From Rhodocyclaceae bacterium UBA2271 (GTDB taxonomy: Bacteria; Pseudomonadota; Gammaproteobacteria; Burkholderiales; Rhodocyclaceae): 21,797 bases of DNA. Below, piece by piece: positions 9,661 through 16,980 of this stretch; positions within the stretch are counted from its first letter, which is position 1; each line of letters begins with the position of its first letter. A model generated the notes under the pieces. It had not been told where the DNA came from. It did no database searches and was given only the letters and a program-made list of their open reading frames with translations. The stretch lies in contig DDXB01000032.1 of NCBI GenBank assembly GCA_002347405.1, forward strand, positions 1 to 21,797. The letters are read 5' to 3'. The translations under genes and the position numbers were made by a program.

Positions 9661-10509
9661 ATGCTGCCGCGCCGGATCGCCGCATTTCCCATCCTGGCCG
9701 CCGTTTTGCTGCTGTGGTCCGGCCTCGTCCGGGCGGCGGACGCGCCCGCGCTGCTGCTGGCCGAGCGCTATCAGGGCGGCATCGACGTTTCGCAATACTG
9801 GGTCAGCGAAAAACTCGATGGCGTGCGTGCCCACTGGGACGGCCGCCAACTGCGCTTTCGCAGCGGCAATCCTATCCCGGCACCGGCCTGGTTCATCGCC
9901 GCCTTGCCAGCGCATCCCCTCGACGGCGAACTGTGGCTCGGCCGGGGCAGCTTTGATCGTCTGTCCGGCATCGTGCGCCGCAATATTCCGGACGATGCCG
10001 AGTGGCGCCAGGTTCGCTACAAGGTGTTCGAACTGCCTGAAGCCGCCGGCACCTTCAGCGAAAGAATGAAGCAACTGCAAGCGCTCACTGTCGGCCGCGC
10101 GCACTGGCTGCAGCCGGTCGAGCAATTCCGCCTGGCCGATGCCAAGGCGCTGAAGAGAAAGCTCGACGAAGTCGTCAAGGGTGGCGGCGAAGGCCTCATG
10201 CTGCATCGGGCCGATGCCCAATACGAAACGGGCCGCTCCGCCGCCTTGCTCAAACTCACGCCGTGGCAAGACGCCGAAGCACGTGTCGTCGCCCATCTGC
10301 CCGGCAAGGGCAAATACGCCGGCATGCTCGGCGCCCTGCAGGTCCAAATGCCTGACGGCCGCCGGTTTGCGCTGGGCAGCGGATTTACCGACGCCGAACG
10401 GCGCAACCCGCCGCTCCTCGGCACGCAGGTGACCTACCGTTATCGCGAACTGACCCGCCACGGCATTCCCCGCTTTGCTAGGTTCCTGCGGGTGCGTGAG
10501 TCATTCTGA
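9661..10509 (+). CDS. periplasmic Lig E-type ATP-dependent DNA ligase
   Basis: 282-residue minimal ATP-dependent DNA ligase. A hydrophobic leader (about residues 5-25, ending LVRAADA) looks like a Sec signal peptide, which is typical of Lig E. Nucleotidyltransferase motifs are in order: motif I SEKLDGVRAHWDG with adenylated lysine K51, motif III DGELWLGRG, motif IIIa RYKVFELP, motif IV GEGLMLH, and motif V LLKLTPWQDAEA. A compact OB domain follows (GMLGALQVQMPDGRRFALGSGFTD). There is no extra DNA-binding domain, as usual for Lig E. Family knowledge suggests a role on DNA outside the cytoplasm (uptake or extracellular DNA). The gene lies 6 nt after the epimerase gene. Confidence 0.9.
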   Translation: MLPRRIAAFPILAAVLLLWSGLVRAADAPALLLAERYQGGIDVSQYWVSEKLDGVRAHWDGRQLRFRSGNPIPAPAWFIAALPAHPLDGELWLGRGSFDRLSGIVRRNIPDDAEWRQVRYKVFELPEAAGTFSERMKQLQALTVGRAHWLQPVEQFRLADAKALKRKLDEVVKGGGEGLMLHRADAQYETGRSAALLKLTPWQDAEARVVAHLPGKGKYAGMLGALQVQMPDGRRFALGSGFTDAERRNPPLLGTQVTYRYRELTRHGIPRFARFLRVRESF

Positions 10510-10577
10510 AAAGTGAGGTGCGTTGAAACCGTTGGTAGGTCTATCGTTTGATTTCATTGAGCAAATGGTACTTTGAA

Positions 10578-11234
10578 TTAACCCGGCTCGGCCAGCCACT
10601 GCCCCGATTTCCCGCCGGCCTTTTCCAGCAGGCGAATTTTCTCGATCACCATGCCGCGATCGACGGCCTTGCACATGTCGTAGATGGTCAAGAGGCCCGC
10701 CGCGCAGGCGGTGAGCGCTTCCATCTCGATGCCGGTGCGGCCGAAGGTTTCCGCGGTGACGGTGCAGGTCACGCTGCAATTCGCCTCATCGAGGGAGAAC
10801 TCGGCCGCAACGCGCGTCAATGCGATCGGGTGGCAGAGCGGAATCAGATCGGCGGTGCGCTTCGCTGCCTGGATGGCGGCGATGCGGGCGATGCCGAGCA
10901 CGTCGCCTTTTTTGGCCGAGCCGGATTCGATCAGGGCGAAAGTGGCGGCTTGCATGCGGATCCGGCCGCTGGCGCGAGCGATGCGGGCGGTCTCGGCCTT
11001 GGCCCCGACATCGACCATGTGGGCCTGGCCGGTGGCATCGAAATGAGTCAGTTGAGCCCCCCCCGCAAACTCCGCATCGCGGAGTTCTCCCCCCAGGGGG
11101 CCAGGAAACTCTTGGGGCGGCCCGGCGTGTAATAAGCCTCCCCCCGCAAGCCTCGCTGTGCTCGGCTCTCCCCCCAGGGGGCCAGGAAACTCTTGGGGCG
11201 GCCCGGCGTGTTTCTGGCGTGATTTCTGTGACAT
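10578..11234 (-). CDS. moaC: cyclic pyranopterin monophosphate synthase MoaC with repeat-encoded insertion
   Basis: MoaC catalyses, after MoaA, formation of cyclic pyranopterin monophosphate in molybdenum-cofactor synthesis. Family motifs are intact: QAHMVDVGAKAETAR, KRTADLIPLCHPIAL, GIEMEALTA, LTIYDMCKAVDRGMVI, KSGGKSGQW. Normal MoaC begins MSQLTH and is about 160 residues. Here the first three residues MSQ are followed by about 57 extra residues with two copies of HAGPPQEFPGPLGGE, and only then QLTHFDATG. The extra part is two repeat units (11055-11225, 171 bp, exactly 57 codons). No in-frame ATG exists between the insertion and HMVDV, so translation across the insert from 11234 is expected. 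No clear ribosome-binding site precedes the ATG. Divergent from bepA across 49 bp. Confidence 0.93.
   Translation of the reverse strand: MSQKSRQKHAGPPQEFPGPLGGEPSTARLAGGGLLHAGPPQEFPGPLGGELRDAEFAGGAQLTHFDATGQAHMVDVGAKAETARIARASGRIRMQAATFALIESGSAKKGDVLGIARIAAIQAAKRTADLIPLCHPIALTRVAAEFSLDEANCSVTCTVTAETFGRTGIEMEALTACAAGLLTIYDMCKAVDRGMVIEKIRLLEKAGGKSGQWLAEPG
11055..11133 (+). repeat. short structured repeat, first unit inside moaC
   Basis: A C-run, an AACTCCGC / GCGGAGTT-type hairpin, CCCCCC-A-GGGGG, then GAAACTC before the shared loop TTGGGGCGGCCCGGC (11112-11126). The right arm (GTGTAAT) no longer pairs well, as expected if the second unit was added there. 45 bp (11086-11130) are identical to the second unit. 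The element lies antisense to moaC. Confidence 0.85.
11134..11225 (+). repeat. short structured repeat, second unit inside moaC
   Basis: Tandem to the first unit at an 81-bp (27-codon) offset. It contains CCTCGCTGTGCTCGG, CCCCCC-A-GGGGG, and GAAACTC-loop-GTGTTTC (11186-11214, 6 of 7 pairs) around TTGGGGCGGCCCGGC. Bases 11167-11211 are identical to 11086-11130. Confidence 0.85.
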
Positions 11235-11283
11235 CTTGTAAGCGTCCGGCGGAACTGAATTACGGAGCCGGTATCATAGTCGC

Positions 11284-12738
11284 ATGAAATCATTCTTGTG
11301 GCTGCTATTGGTGGGTTTTCTCCTGTTGCCGGGCGCTTTGCTGCGTGCCGGTGGACTGCCCGATCTGGGCGAGTCGGATCGCGCGGGGTTGTCGCCGCAG
11401 GCCGAGCGGCGGCTGGGCGAGCAGATCATGCAGGAGATTCGCCGCGATCCTGCCTATCTGGACGATCCCGAGGTTGCCGGTTACGTCAGCCAGTTGGGGC
11501 AGCGGTTGGCCAGTCATGCCGAGGGTGCGCGTCCCTCCTTCGAGTTTTTTGTTGTCAAGGATTCGATGCTGAATGCATTTGCCCTGCCGGGCGGCTACAT
11601 CGGCGTGCATACCGGGCTGATTCTGGCGGCGCGCACCGAATCCGAATTGGCCGGCGTGCTGGCGCACGAAATTGCCCACGTCACGCAAAGTCATCTGGCA
11701 CGCCTGTTTGGCCAGCAAAGCCAGGCGCAGATGGCGGTTTTGTTGTCGATGGCCGTGGCGATTCTGGCGGCGCGCAGCAATCCGGATGTGGCGATTGGTG
11801 CCGCGCTGTCCGGCCAGGCGGCGGGCATTCAGCAGCAACTGAATTTCTCGCGCGATTTCGAGCGCGAGGCCGACCGGCTTGGTCTGAACATGCTGGAACA
11901 GGCGGGTTACGACACGCGCGGCATGGCGAGCTTTTTCGAGCGCATGTTGCAGTTTGGCCGACTCTACGAAAACAATGCCCCGGGTTATCTGCGCACCCAT
12001 CCGCTGACCACCGAGCGCATCACCGACATAGAAAACCGCATCGCCCTGCGACCGTACAAGCAGGTGCCCGACAGCGTTGATTTTGGTCTGGTGCGCGCCA
12101 AGCTGAAGGCGCAGGACGGCACGCCCTCTGATGCCGTGGCCGATTTCGCCACTCAGTTGAAATCGGGAAAATATGGTCGCGAAACGGACGCACGCTTCGG
12201 CTACGCCCATGCCCTGTTGCGCGACAACAAGCTTGCCGAGGCCGAGAACGAGGTCGCGGCGGTGCGGCGTCTGAAGCTCGAGTCGCCTCTGCTCGAAGGC
12301 CTGGCGGCGCAGTTGCGGCTGAAACGCAAGGATGCCGCCGGTGCCTTCCAGATACTGCAAAAGGCGGTAGAGCGCTATCCGCACGCACGGGCATTGACCT
12401 ATGCCCTGATCGAAGCGAAAGTCGGCGCCGGCGGGACGGCAGGCGCCGCGGAAGCGGTGGTGCTGACGCGCAGGGAATTGCAGCTCACCCCCGGTGACGC
12501 GCGTCTGCACGCGTTGCAGGCCAAGGCCTATGCCGCGCTGGGTAACCGTCTGCACCAGCATCGTGCCCAGGCTGAAGCCTATCTGGCCGAGTCCCAGCTC
12601 GATGCGGCGATCCTGCAACTCGATCTCGCGCGTCAGGCCGGCGATGGGGATTTTTACGAGAAGTCGGAGGTCGATGCGCGCCTGCGGGAATTGCGGCAGC
12701 GCAAGCTGGAGGAAATGCGGGGAATGCGCCGCCGCTAG
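11284..12738 (+). CDS. bepA: periplasmic M48 metalloprotease with TPR repeats, BepA-like
   Basis: 484-residue protein with an N-terminal signal peptide (FLWLLLVGFLLLPGALLRAG). The M48 zinc-protease domain has HEIAH at residues 128-132 and the third-ligand region FEREADRLGLNML. The conserved PGGYIGVHTGLI segment precedes the active site. The C-terminal half has Ala/Leu-rich TPR helices. This is the architecture of BepA (YfgC), which handles assembly and quality control of outer-membrane proteins in the periplasm. In the TPR part, residues 378-386 (AKVGAGGTA) are encoded by a copy of the 25-bp dispersed repeat, where a helix-turn of ordinary TPR sequence would be expected. Convergent with sat; a hairpin lies between them. 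No strong ribosome-binding site is visible. Confidence 0.88.
   Translation: MKSFLWLLLVGFLLLPGALLRAGGLPDLGESDRAGLSPQAERRLGEQIMQEIRRDPAYLDDPEVAGYVSQLGQRLASHAEGARPSFEFFVVKDSMLNAFALPGGYIGVHTGLILAARTESELAGVLAHEIAHVTQSHLARLFGQQSQAQMAVLLSMAVAILAARSNPDVAIGAALSGQAAGIQQQLNFSRDFEREADRLGLNMLEQAGYDTRGMASFFERMLQFGRLYENNAPGYLRTHPLTTERITDIENRIALRPYKQVPDSVDFGLVRAKLKAQDGTPSDAVADFATQLKSGKYGRETDARFGYAHALLRDNKLAEAENEVAAVRRLKLESPLLEGLAAQLRLKRKDAAGAFQILQKAVERYPHARALTYALIEAKVGAGGTAGAAEAVVLTRRELQLTPGDARLHALQAKAYAALGNRLHQHRAQAEAYLAESQLDAAILQLDLARQAGDGDFYEKSEVDARLRELRQRKLEEMRGMRRR
12417..12440 (+). repeat. 24-bp dispersed repeat, copy 3, inside bepA
   Basis: One difference (GCCGG for GCTGG) from copy 1 over 24 bases. 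It encodes KVGAGGT within the TPR region of BepA. Confidence 0.8.
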
Positions 12739-12757
12739 GCCGCCGTTAGACTTGCTG

Positions 12758-12785
12758 CCGGCTGCGGCGGGGATGCCGCAGCCGG
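12758..12785. terminator. hairpin between convergent bepA and sat
   Basis: Perfect 11-bp stem CCGGCTGCGGC / GCCGCAGCCGG with loop GGGGAT between two converging genes, so it can serve both strands. No T-run follows on either side. Confidence 0.6.
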
Positions 12786-12791
12786 TGGCTC

Positions 12792-13982
12792 TTACGCCTT
12801 GCTTATGCTCTGGTAGTACCCCGAGAGAATTTTTGCAACTTCCGGGCGGGAAAACTCGGGCGGCGGCGCTTCGCCACGACTGAGCATCTCGCGGACCTTG
12901 GTGCCGGACAGCGTGATGAAGTCTTCCTTGGTGTGGTTGGGTGCCTCGCGCATCATCACCACCTTGCCGAGTTTCTTCGACCAGGCGGTATTGTCTGCCA
13001 TGAACATTTCGATCAACAGCGCGCCCTTGGGCACCTCGTCAAAAATGCTTTGCGCGTCGAAGGGACCGTAGTAGTCGCCGACGCCCGCATGGTCGCGGCC
13101 AATGATGAAGTGCGTGGCGCCCATGTTCTGGCGGAACAGGGCATGCAGCACCGCCTCGCGCGGTCCGGCATACAGCATGTCGAAGCCATAACCGGTCACC
13201 ATCGCGCTGTTGGGTTTGAAGTACAGCTCGACCATCTTGCGGATGCAGGCATCGCGCACCGGCGCGGGGATATCCCCTTCCTTCAGTTTGCCAAGCAACA
13301 TGTGGATGACCAGGCCATCGGCGCCCAAACGATCCATGGCCATGTGGCAGAGTTCTTCGTGCGCGCGGTGCATCGGGTTCCGGGTTTGGAACGCGACCAC
13401 CTTGTTCCAGCCGCGCTCGGCGATTTCGTTGCGGATCTCGACCGCGGTGCGGAAGGTATCCGGGAATTCGCTCTGGAAATAGCTGAAGCTCAATACCTTG
13501 ATCGGGCCGGAAACGGCGTAGCGACCAGCGGAGTTGAATGCCGCCACGCCGGGATGTGCCGGATCTGTCGTGCGATAGACTTTCTCGGTCATGAGGCGCA
13601 TCTGGTCCTCGCTGACTTCCTCGATCGCTTGTACGTCCATGACGGCCAGGACCGGGTTCCCCTCGACATTGGGGTCGCGGAGCGCAATCCGCTTGTGGCC
13701 TTTGATGGCGCTGATGTCGCTGGTGAGATTCAAGACGGGCACCGGAAAGAAGAGGCCGCCGGGGGTCTTCATGTGTTCCGCGGCACCCAGGGCATCGGCC
13801 AGATTCATGTAGCCGGTCAGCGGGTTGAAGTAACCTGACCCCATCATCACCGCGTTGGCGGCGGCGGCTGAGGAGAGCATCATCGAAGGCAGCGACGCAG
13901 CTTCATGTGTCAGCGCCCGATGCTGAACGTCGTCATACACGAACAGCGGGTTGAGTTGATCGGAACCGTGTGGCTTTATCAC
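12792..13982 (-). CDS. sat: dissimilatory-type ATP sulfurylase
   Basis: 396-residue sulfate adenylyltransferase of the monomer/homo-oligomer type. In sulfur oxidisers it runs in the direction APS + pyrophosphate to sulfate + ATP. Visible motifs are the N-terminal PUA-like part (GSGYFNPLTGYMN), the catalytic QTRNPMHRAHEE (residues 199-210, both histidines present) and FIIGRDHAGVGDYYGPFDAQ. The C-terminal SGTKVREMLSRGEAPPPEFSRPEV follows, with no APS-kinase domain. The start is GTG at 13982, chosen for the AGGAGA 8 nt upstream. It is divergent from aprBA across 385 bp, which would let one control region drive both steps of sulfite-to-sulfate oxidation. Confidence 0.95.
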   Translation of the reverse strand: MIKPHGSDQLNPLFVYDDVQHRALTHEAASLPSMMLSSAAAANAVMMGSGYFNPLTGYMNLADALGAAEHMKTPGGLFFPVPVLNLTSDISAIKGHKRIALRDPNVEGNPVLAVMDVQAIEEVSEDQMRLMTEKVYRTTDPAHPGVAAFNSAGRYAVSGPIKVLSFSYFQSEFPDTFRTAVEIRNEIAERGWNKVVAFQTRNPMHRAHEELCHMAMDRLGADGLVIHMLLGKLKEGDIPAPVRDACIRKMVELYFKPNSAMVTGYGFDMLYAGPREAVLHALFRQNMGATHFIIGRDHAGVGDYYGPFDAQSIFDEVPKGALLIEMFMADNTAWSKKLGKVVMMREAPNHTKEDFITLSGTKVREMLSRGEAPPPEFSRPEVAKILSGYYQSISKA

Positions 13983-14047
13983 TGTTGATTCTCCTGTTAA
14001 TGATTGGTTTTAGAGCCCGCAAAATACAATAAGCCCAATGGCGCTTC

Positions 14048-14076
14048 TATCAAATATACTTTTCGAGCTGTGTCAA
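14048..14076 (-). promoter_or_regulatory. possible sat promoter
   Basis: On the minus strand a perfect -35 TTGACA (14071-14076) is followed after 17 nt by TTGATA (14048-14053), a poor -10, within AT-rich DNA 66 nt or more before the sat GTG. Confidence 0.3.
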
Positions 14077-14125
14077 TGACTAATTGTTGATGTCGAGGAC
14101 AAAGTAGTGCGGAAAAGCCGGCTGT

Positions 14126-14139
14126 TTGATGTAGGTCAA
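14126..14139. promoter_or_regulatory. FNR/Anr-type binding site candidate
   Basis: TTGATGTAGGTCAA fits the FNR-family pattern TTGAT-N4-RTCAA. It lies in the middle of the sat/aprBA divergent region, so a CRP/FNR-family regulator could act on one or both units in response to oxygen or nitrogen oxides. No experimental support. Confidence 0.45.
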
Positions 14140-14353
14140 TCATTCCGAAAAAACAATTGGCGTGGCTTATTCACCAATCAAAAATCGGGATTATCCTGCC
14201 CCTTTTAAGGTGGTAGCCTCCACGCGTTTCATGATGAATTTGAAGGCTCTGTGCCCCGCCGGAAGCGGATTCGCGATACGCCCCGGCCAAGGTAGGACAC
14301 GGAAGTCAAATGGACCGCTGGTACTTAACTTAGACAGCGGATTGTTAGCTAGC

Positions 14354-14359
14354 AAGGAG
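14354..14359 (+). promoter_or_regulatory. aprB ribosome-binding site
   Basis: AAGGAG ends 8 nt before the ATG at 14368 and fixes the aprB start, excluding upstream alternatives. Confidence 0.8.
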
Positions 14360-14367
14360 AAGAGGTA

Positions 14368-14844
14368 ATGCCAACATTTGTTCGTACCGAGAAGTGCGAC
14401 GGCTGCAAGGGTCAGGACAAGACCGCCTGCATGTACATCTGCCCGCACGATCTGATGAAGCTTGACAAAGATGGTTCTGAAACCGGCCACGCAATGAAGG
14501 CCTTCAACCAGGAACCGGAGCAGTGCTGGGAGTGCTATTCCTGCGTCAAAATCTGCCCGCAGGGCGCCATCGAATGCCGCCACTATGCTGACGTCGTGCC
14601 GCTGGGCGGCTCGGTGCAGCCGATGCGCGGTTCCGACTCCATCATGTGGACCATCAAGTTCCGCAATGGCGTGGTGAAGCGTTTCAAGTTCCCGATCCGC
14701 ACCACAGCCGAGGGCTCGATCGATCCGTTCGGTGGCAAGCCCATGCCGAAACTGGCCGACATCGGCACAACCGGGACGTTCACCCTCGACACGATGGGTG
14801 GTTATCGTTCAGGCAAGCCGGAAGAACTGATCCGTCGCAAGTAA
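14368..14844 (+). CDS. aprB: adenylylsulfate reductase beta subunit
   Basis: 158-residue iron-sulfur subunit of APS reductase that carries electrons between the flavin of AprA and the membrane acceptor. Two [4Fe-4S] clusters are bound by CDGCKGQDKTACMYIC (Cys 10, 13, 21, 25) and CWECYSCVKIC (Cys 53, 56, 59, 63). The C-terminal tail wraps AprA in known structures. Length is normal. aprA follows after 20 nt with its own ribosome-binding site (AGAGGAA). In a sulfur oxidiser the complex converts sulfite + AMP to APS. The usual membrane partners (AprM or QmoABC) are not in this window. Confidence 0.96.
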   Translation: MPTFVRTEKCDGCKGQDKTACMYICPHDLMKLDKDGSETGHAMKAFNQEPEQCWECYSCVKICPQGAIECRHYADVVPLGGSVQPMRGSDSIMWTIKFRNGVVKRFKFPIRTTAEGSIDPFGGKPMPKLADIGTTGTFTLDTMGGYRSGKPEELIRRK

Positions 14845-14864
14845 TCTTTTAGAGGAACCGAAAA

Positions 14865-16877
14865 ATGGCTGGAACATTTGAAAAACCCGAAGTAGTCCAG
14901 GAAGAACTGGACATTCTGCTGATCGGCGGCGGCATGGCCTGCTGCGGTACGGCATACGAAGTGATGCGCTGGGCCGAGGCCGTCAAGGCCGAGACAGGCA
15001 AGGACCTGAAGATCAAGATGGTTGACAAGGCTGCGGTGGATCGTTCGGGCGCTGTTGCCCAGGGCCTTTCCGCAATCAACACCTACATCGGCGACAAGCA
15101 GGATCCCGCTGACTACACCCGCATGATCTCGAACGACCTGATGGGCATCACGCGCGACGACCTGGCCTATGATGTCGGCCGCAACGTCGATGACTCCGTG
15201 CACCTGTTCGAAGAGTGGGGCCTGCCGATCTGGAAGGTTGACGCTGCTGGTGTTCGCCACGACGGCGCCGACGCCATCAAGGAAGGCATCCCCTCGCTGA
15301 AGGACGGCGGTCAGCCGGTCCGTTCGGGCAAGTGGCAGATCATGATCAACGGCGAATCCTACAAGTGGATCGTTGCTGAAGCCGCCAAAAAGGCCCTCGG
15401 CCTCGACCGCATCCAGGAGCGCGTCTTTATCGTTCATCTGATCAACGACAAGAACGATCCGAGCCGCATCGCTGGCGCTGCCGGTTTCTCCGTGCGCGAC
15501 AACACGATCTATATCTACAAAGCCAAGGCCGTCATGCTGGCTGCCGGTGGTTGCGTCAACCTGTTCCGTCCCCGCTCCGTCGGCGAAGGTCAGGGCCGTG
15601 CCTGGTACCCGGTGTGGAACGCTGGTTCGACCTACGCGATGGCCGCCGAAGCCGGTGCCGAGCTGACCATGATGGAAAACCGCTTCGTGCCCGCCCGCTT
15701 CAAGGACGGTTACGGCCCGGTCGGTGCCTGGTTCCTGCTGTTCAAGGCGCGTGCCGCCAACGGTTATGGCGAAGACTACATGACCAAGAACAAGGAACTG
15801 CTGAACGACTATCCTCCCTACGGCAAAGCAAACGTTCCCGCTGCATGTCTGCGGAACCACCTGATGCTGAAGGAAATGAAGGAAGGCCGCGGCCCGATCA
15901 TGATGGATACGGTCTCTGCCCTTGCCAAACTGCGCGAGACGCTGACGCCGAAAGAAGTCAAGCACCTCGAAGCCGAAGCCTGGGAAGACTTCCTTGACAT
16001 GTCCGTCGGCCAGTGCGGTATGTGGGTTGGCGAGAACATCGAGCCGGAGAAGAAGAACTCCGAACTGATGCCGACCGAGCCCTACCTGCTGGGTTCGCAC
16101 TCCGGTTGCTGCGGTATCTGGGCGTCCGGCCCGACCGACCTCGGCGCACCGACCACCGAAGAGTACGAAGTGCCGGCCCACCTGCCGAAAGGCTGGAGCT
16201 GGGGCTATCGCTCGATGACTACCGTGAATGGTCTGTTCACTGCCGGTGACGGCGTGGGCGCTTCCGGTCACAAGTTCTCTTCCGGTTCGCATGCCGAAGG
16301 CCGTCTGGCTGGCAAGGCAATGGTCAAGTACTGCCTCGACAATGCCGACTTCAAGCCCGAGCTTGACGAGACTGCCGAAGATATCGCCAACGCGATCTGG
16401 AAGCCGGTTCGCACCTTCCTCGAGTTCAAGGACTATTCAACTGCCATCGACGTTAACCCCAACTACATCACGCCCAAGATGCTGCAGTTCCGTCTGCAGA
16501 AGATCATGGACGAGTATGTTGCCGGTGTTGCCACGTATTACAACACCAACGACAAGTTGTTGGCCATGGCCGAAGAGAAGCTCGAGATGCTGAAGGAAGA
16601 CGCCCAGAAGATGCGTGCCAAGGACCTGCACGAACTGCTGCGCGCCTGGGAAAACTACCATCGCATCCTGACCGCCGAAGCACACATGCAGCACATCATG
16701 TTCCGCCAGGAAAGCCGTTACCCCGGCTTCTACTATCGCACCGATAAGAACTTTATCGACGAAGAGAACTGGCATTGCTTCGTGAACTCGATCTATGACA
16801 AGAAGACCCACAAGTGGACCTGCTTCAAGCGCAAGCACGTCGACCTGGTCGACAAGACCAAGTTGTTCGCGCACTAA
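14865..16877 (+). CDS. aprA: adenylylsulfate reductase alpha subunit
   Basis: 670-residue FAD subunit of APS reductase. The N-terminal dinucleotide fold is ILLIGGGMACCGTAYE, with the fumarate-reductase-type flavoprotein core after it. Characteristic AprA stretches include VDRSGAVAQGLSAINTYIG, the ENRFVPARFKDGYGPVGAWFL active-site region, GSHSGCCGIWASGPTD and the C-terminal YPGFYYRTDKNFIDEENWHCFVNS. Length is typical. It is co-transcribed with aprB; a strong intrinsic terminator follows 29 nt after the stop, so aprBA ends there. Codon use is strongly biased toward C/G-ending codons, consistent with high expression. Confidence 0.97.
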   Translation: MAGTFEKPEVVQEELDILLIGGGMACCGTAYEVMRWAEAVKAETGKDLKIKMVDKAAVDRSGAVAQGLSAINTYIGDKQDPADYTRMISNDLMGITRDDLAYDVGRNVDDSVHLFEEWGLPIWKVDAAGVRHDGADAIKEGIPSLKDGGQPVRSGKWQIMINGESYKWIVAEAAKKALGLDRIQERVFIVHLINDKNDPSRIAGAAGFSVRDNTIYIYKAKAVMLAAGGCVNLFRPRSVGEGQGRAWYPVWNAGSTYAMAAEAGAELTMMENRFVPARFKDGYGPVGAWFLLFKARAANGYGEDYMTKNKELLNDYPPYGKANVPAACLRNHLMLKEMKEGRGPIMMDTVSALAKLRETLTPKEVKHLEAEAWEDFLDMSVGQCGMWVGENIEPEKKNSELMPTEPYLLGSHSGCCGIWASGPTDLGAPTTEEYEVPAHLPKGWSWGYRSMTTVNGLFTAGDGVGASGHKFSSGSHAEGRLAGKAMVKYCLDNADFKPELDETAEDIANAIWKPVRTFLEFKDYSTAIDVNPNYITPKMLQFRLQKIMDEYVAGVATYYNTNDKLLAMAEEKLEMLKEDAQKMRAKDLHELLRAWENYHRILTAEAHMQHIMFRQESRYPGFYYRTDKNFIDEENWHCFVNSIYDKKTHKWTCFKRKHVDLVDKTKLFAH

Positions 16878-16906
16878 GCAAAGTATCATAGGTAACATGT
16901 AGCATT

Positions 16907-16940
16907 CAGGCCGGTAGCCTTTGGGCTGCCGGCCTGTTTT
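16907..16940 (+). terminator. intrinsic terminator of aprBA
   Basis: 12-bp stem CAGGCCGGTAGC / GCTGCCGGCCTG with one G-T pair and loop CTTTGG, followed by TTTTC. It closes the aprBA transcript before the next gene. Confidence 0.85.
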
Positions 16941-16980
16941 CATTGGAAGATTGCAAACCATAGTCGCTGAAAGGTTTTAT

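Larger units (their letters stand above)
13983..14367. other. divergent control region between sat and aprBA
   Basis: 385 bp without a supported gene and more AT-rich than its surroundings. It holds the sat ribosome-binding site (AGGAG, minus strand), a possible sat promoter (14048-14076), an FNR-type palindrome (14126-14139), a small CCGCTG / CAGCGG hairpin at 14315-14340, and the aprB ribosome-binding site at 14354-14359. The aprB leader is probably long. A short frame from 14162 does not look like a protein. Confidence 0.7.

Noticed and set aside
9661..10461. Long antisense frames opposite the epimerase and ligase genes
   Set aside because: Arg/Gly/Ala-rich shadow frames typical of GC-rich DNA; the sense frames carry clear family motifs.
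11055..11225. CRISPR-like array
   Set aside because: Only two long tandem units without spacers; the units belong to the dispersed hairpin family.
14162..14368. 68-codon frame ahead of aprB
   Set aside because: No family resemblance, overlaps the aprB ribosome-binding site, and lies in an apparent leader/control region.
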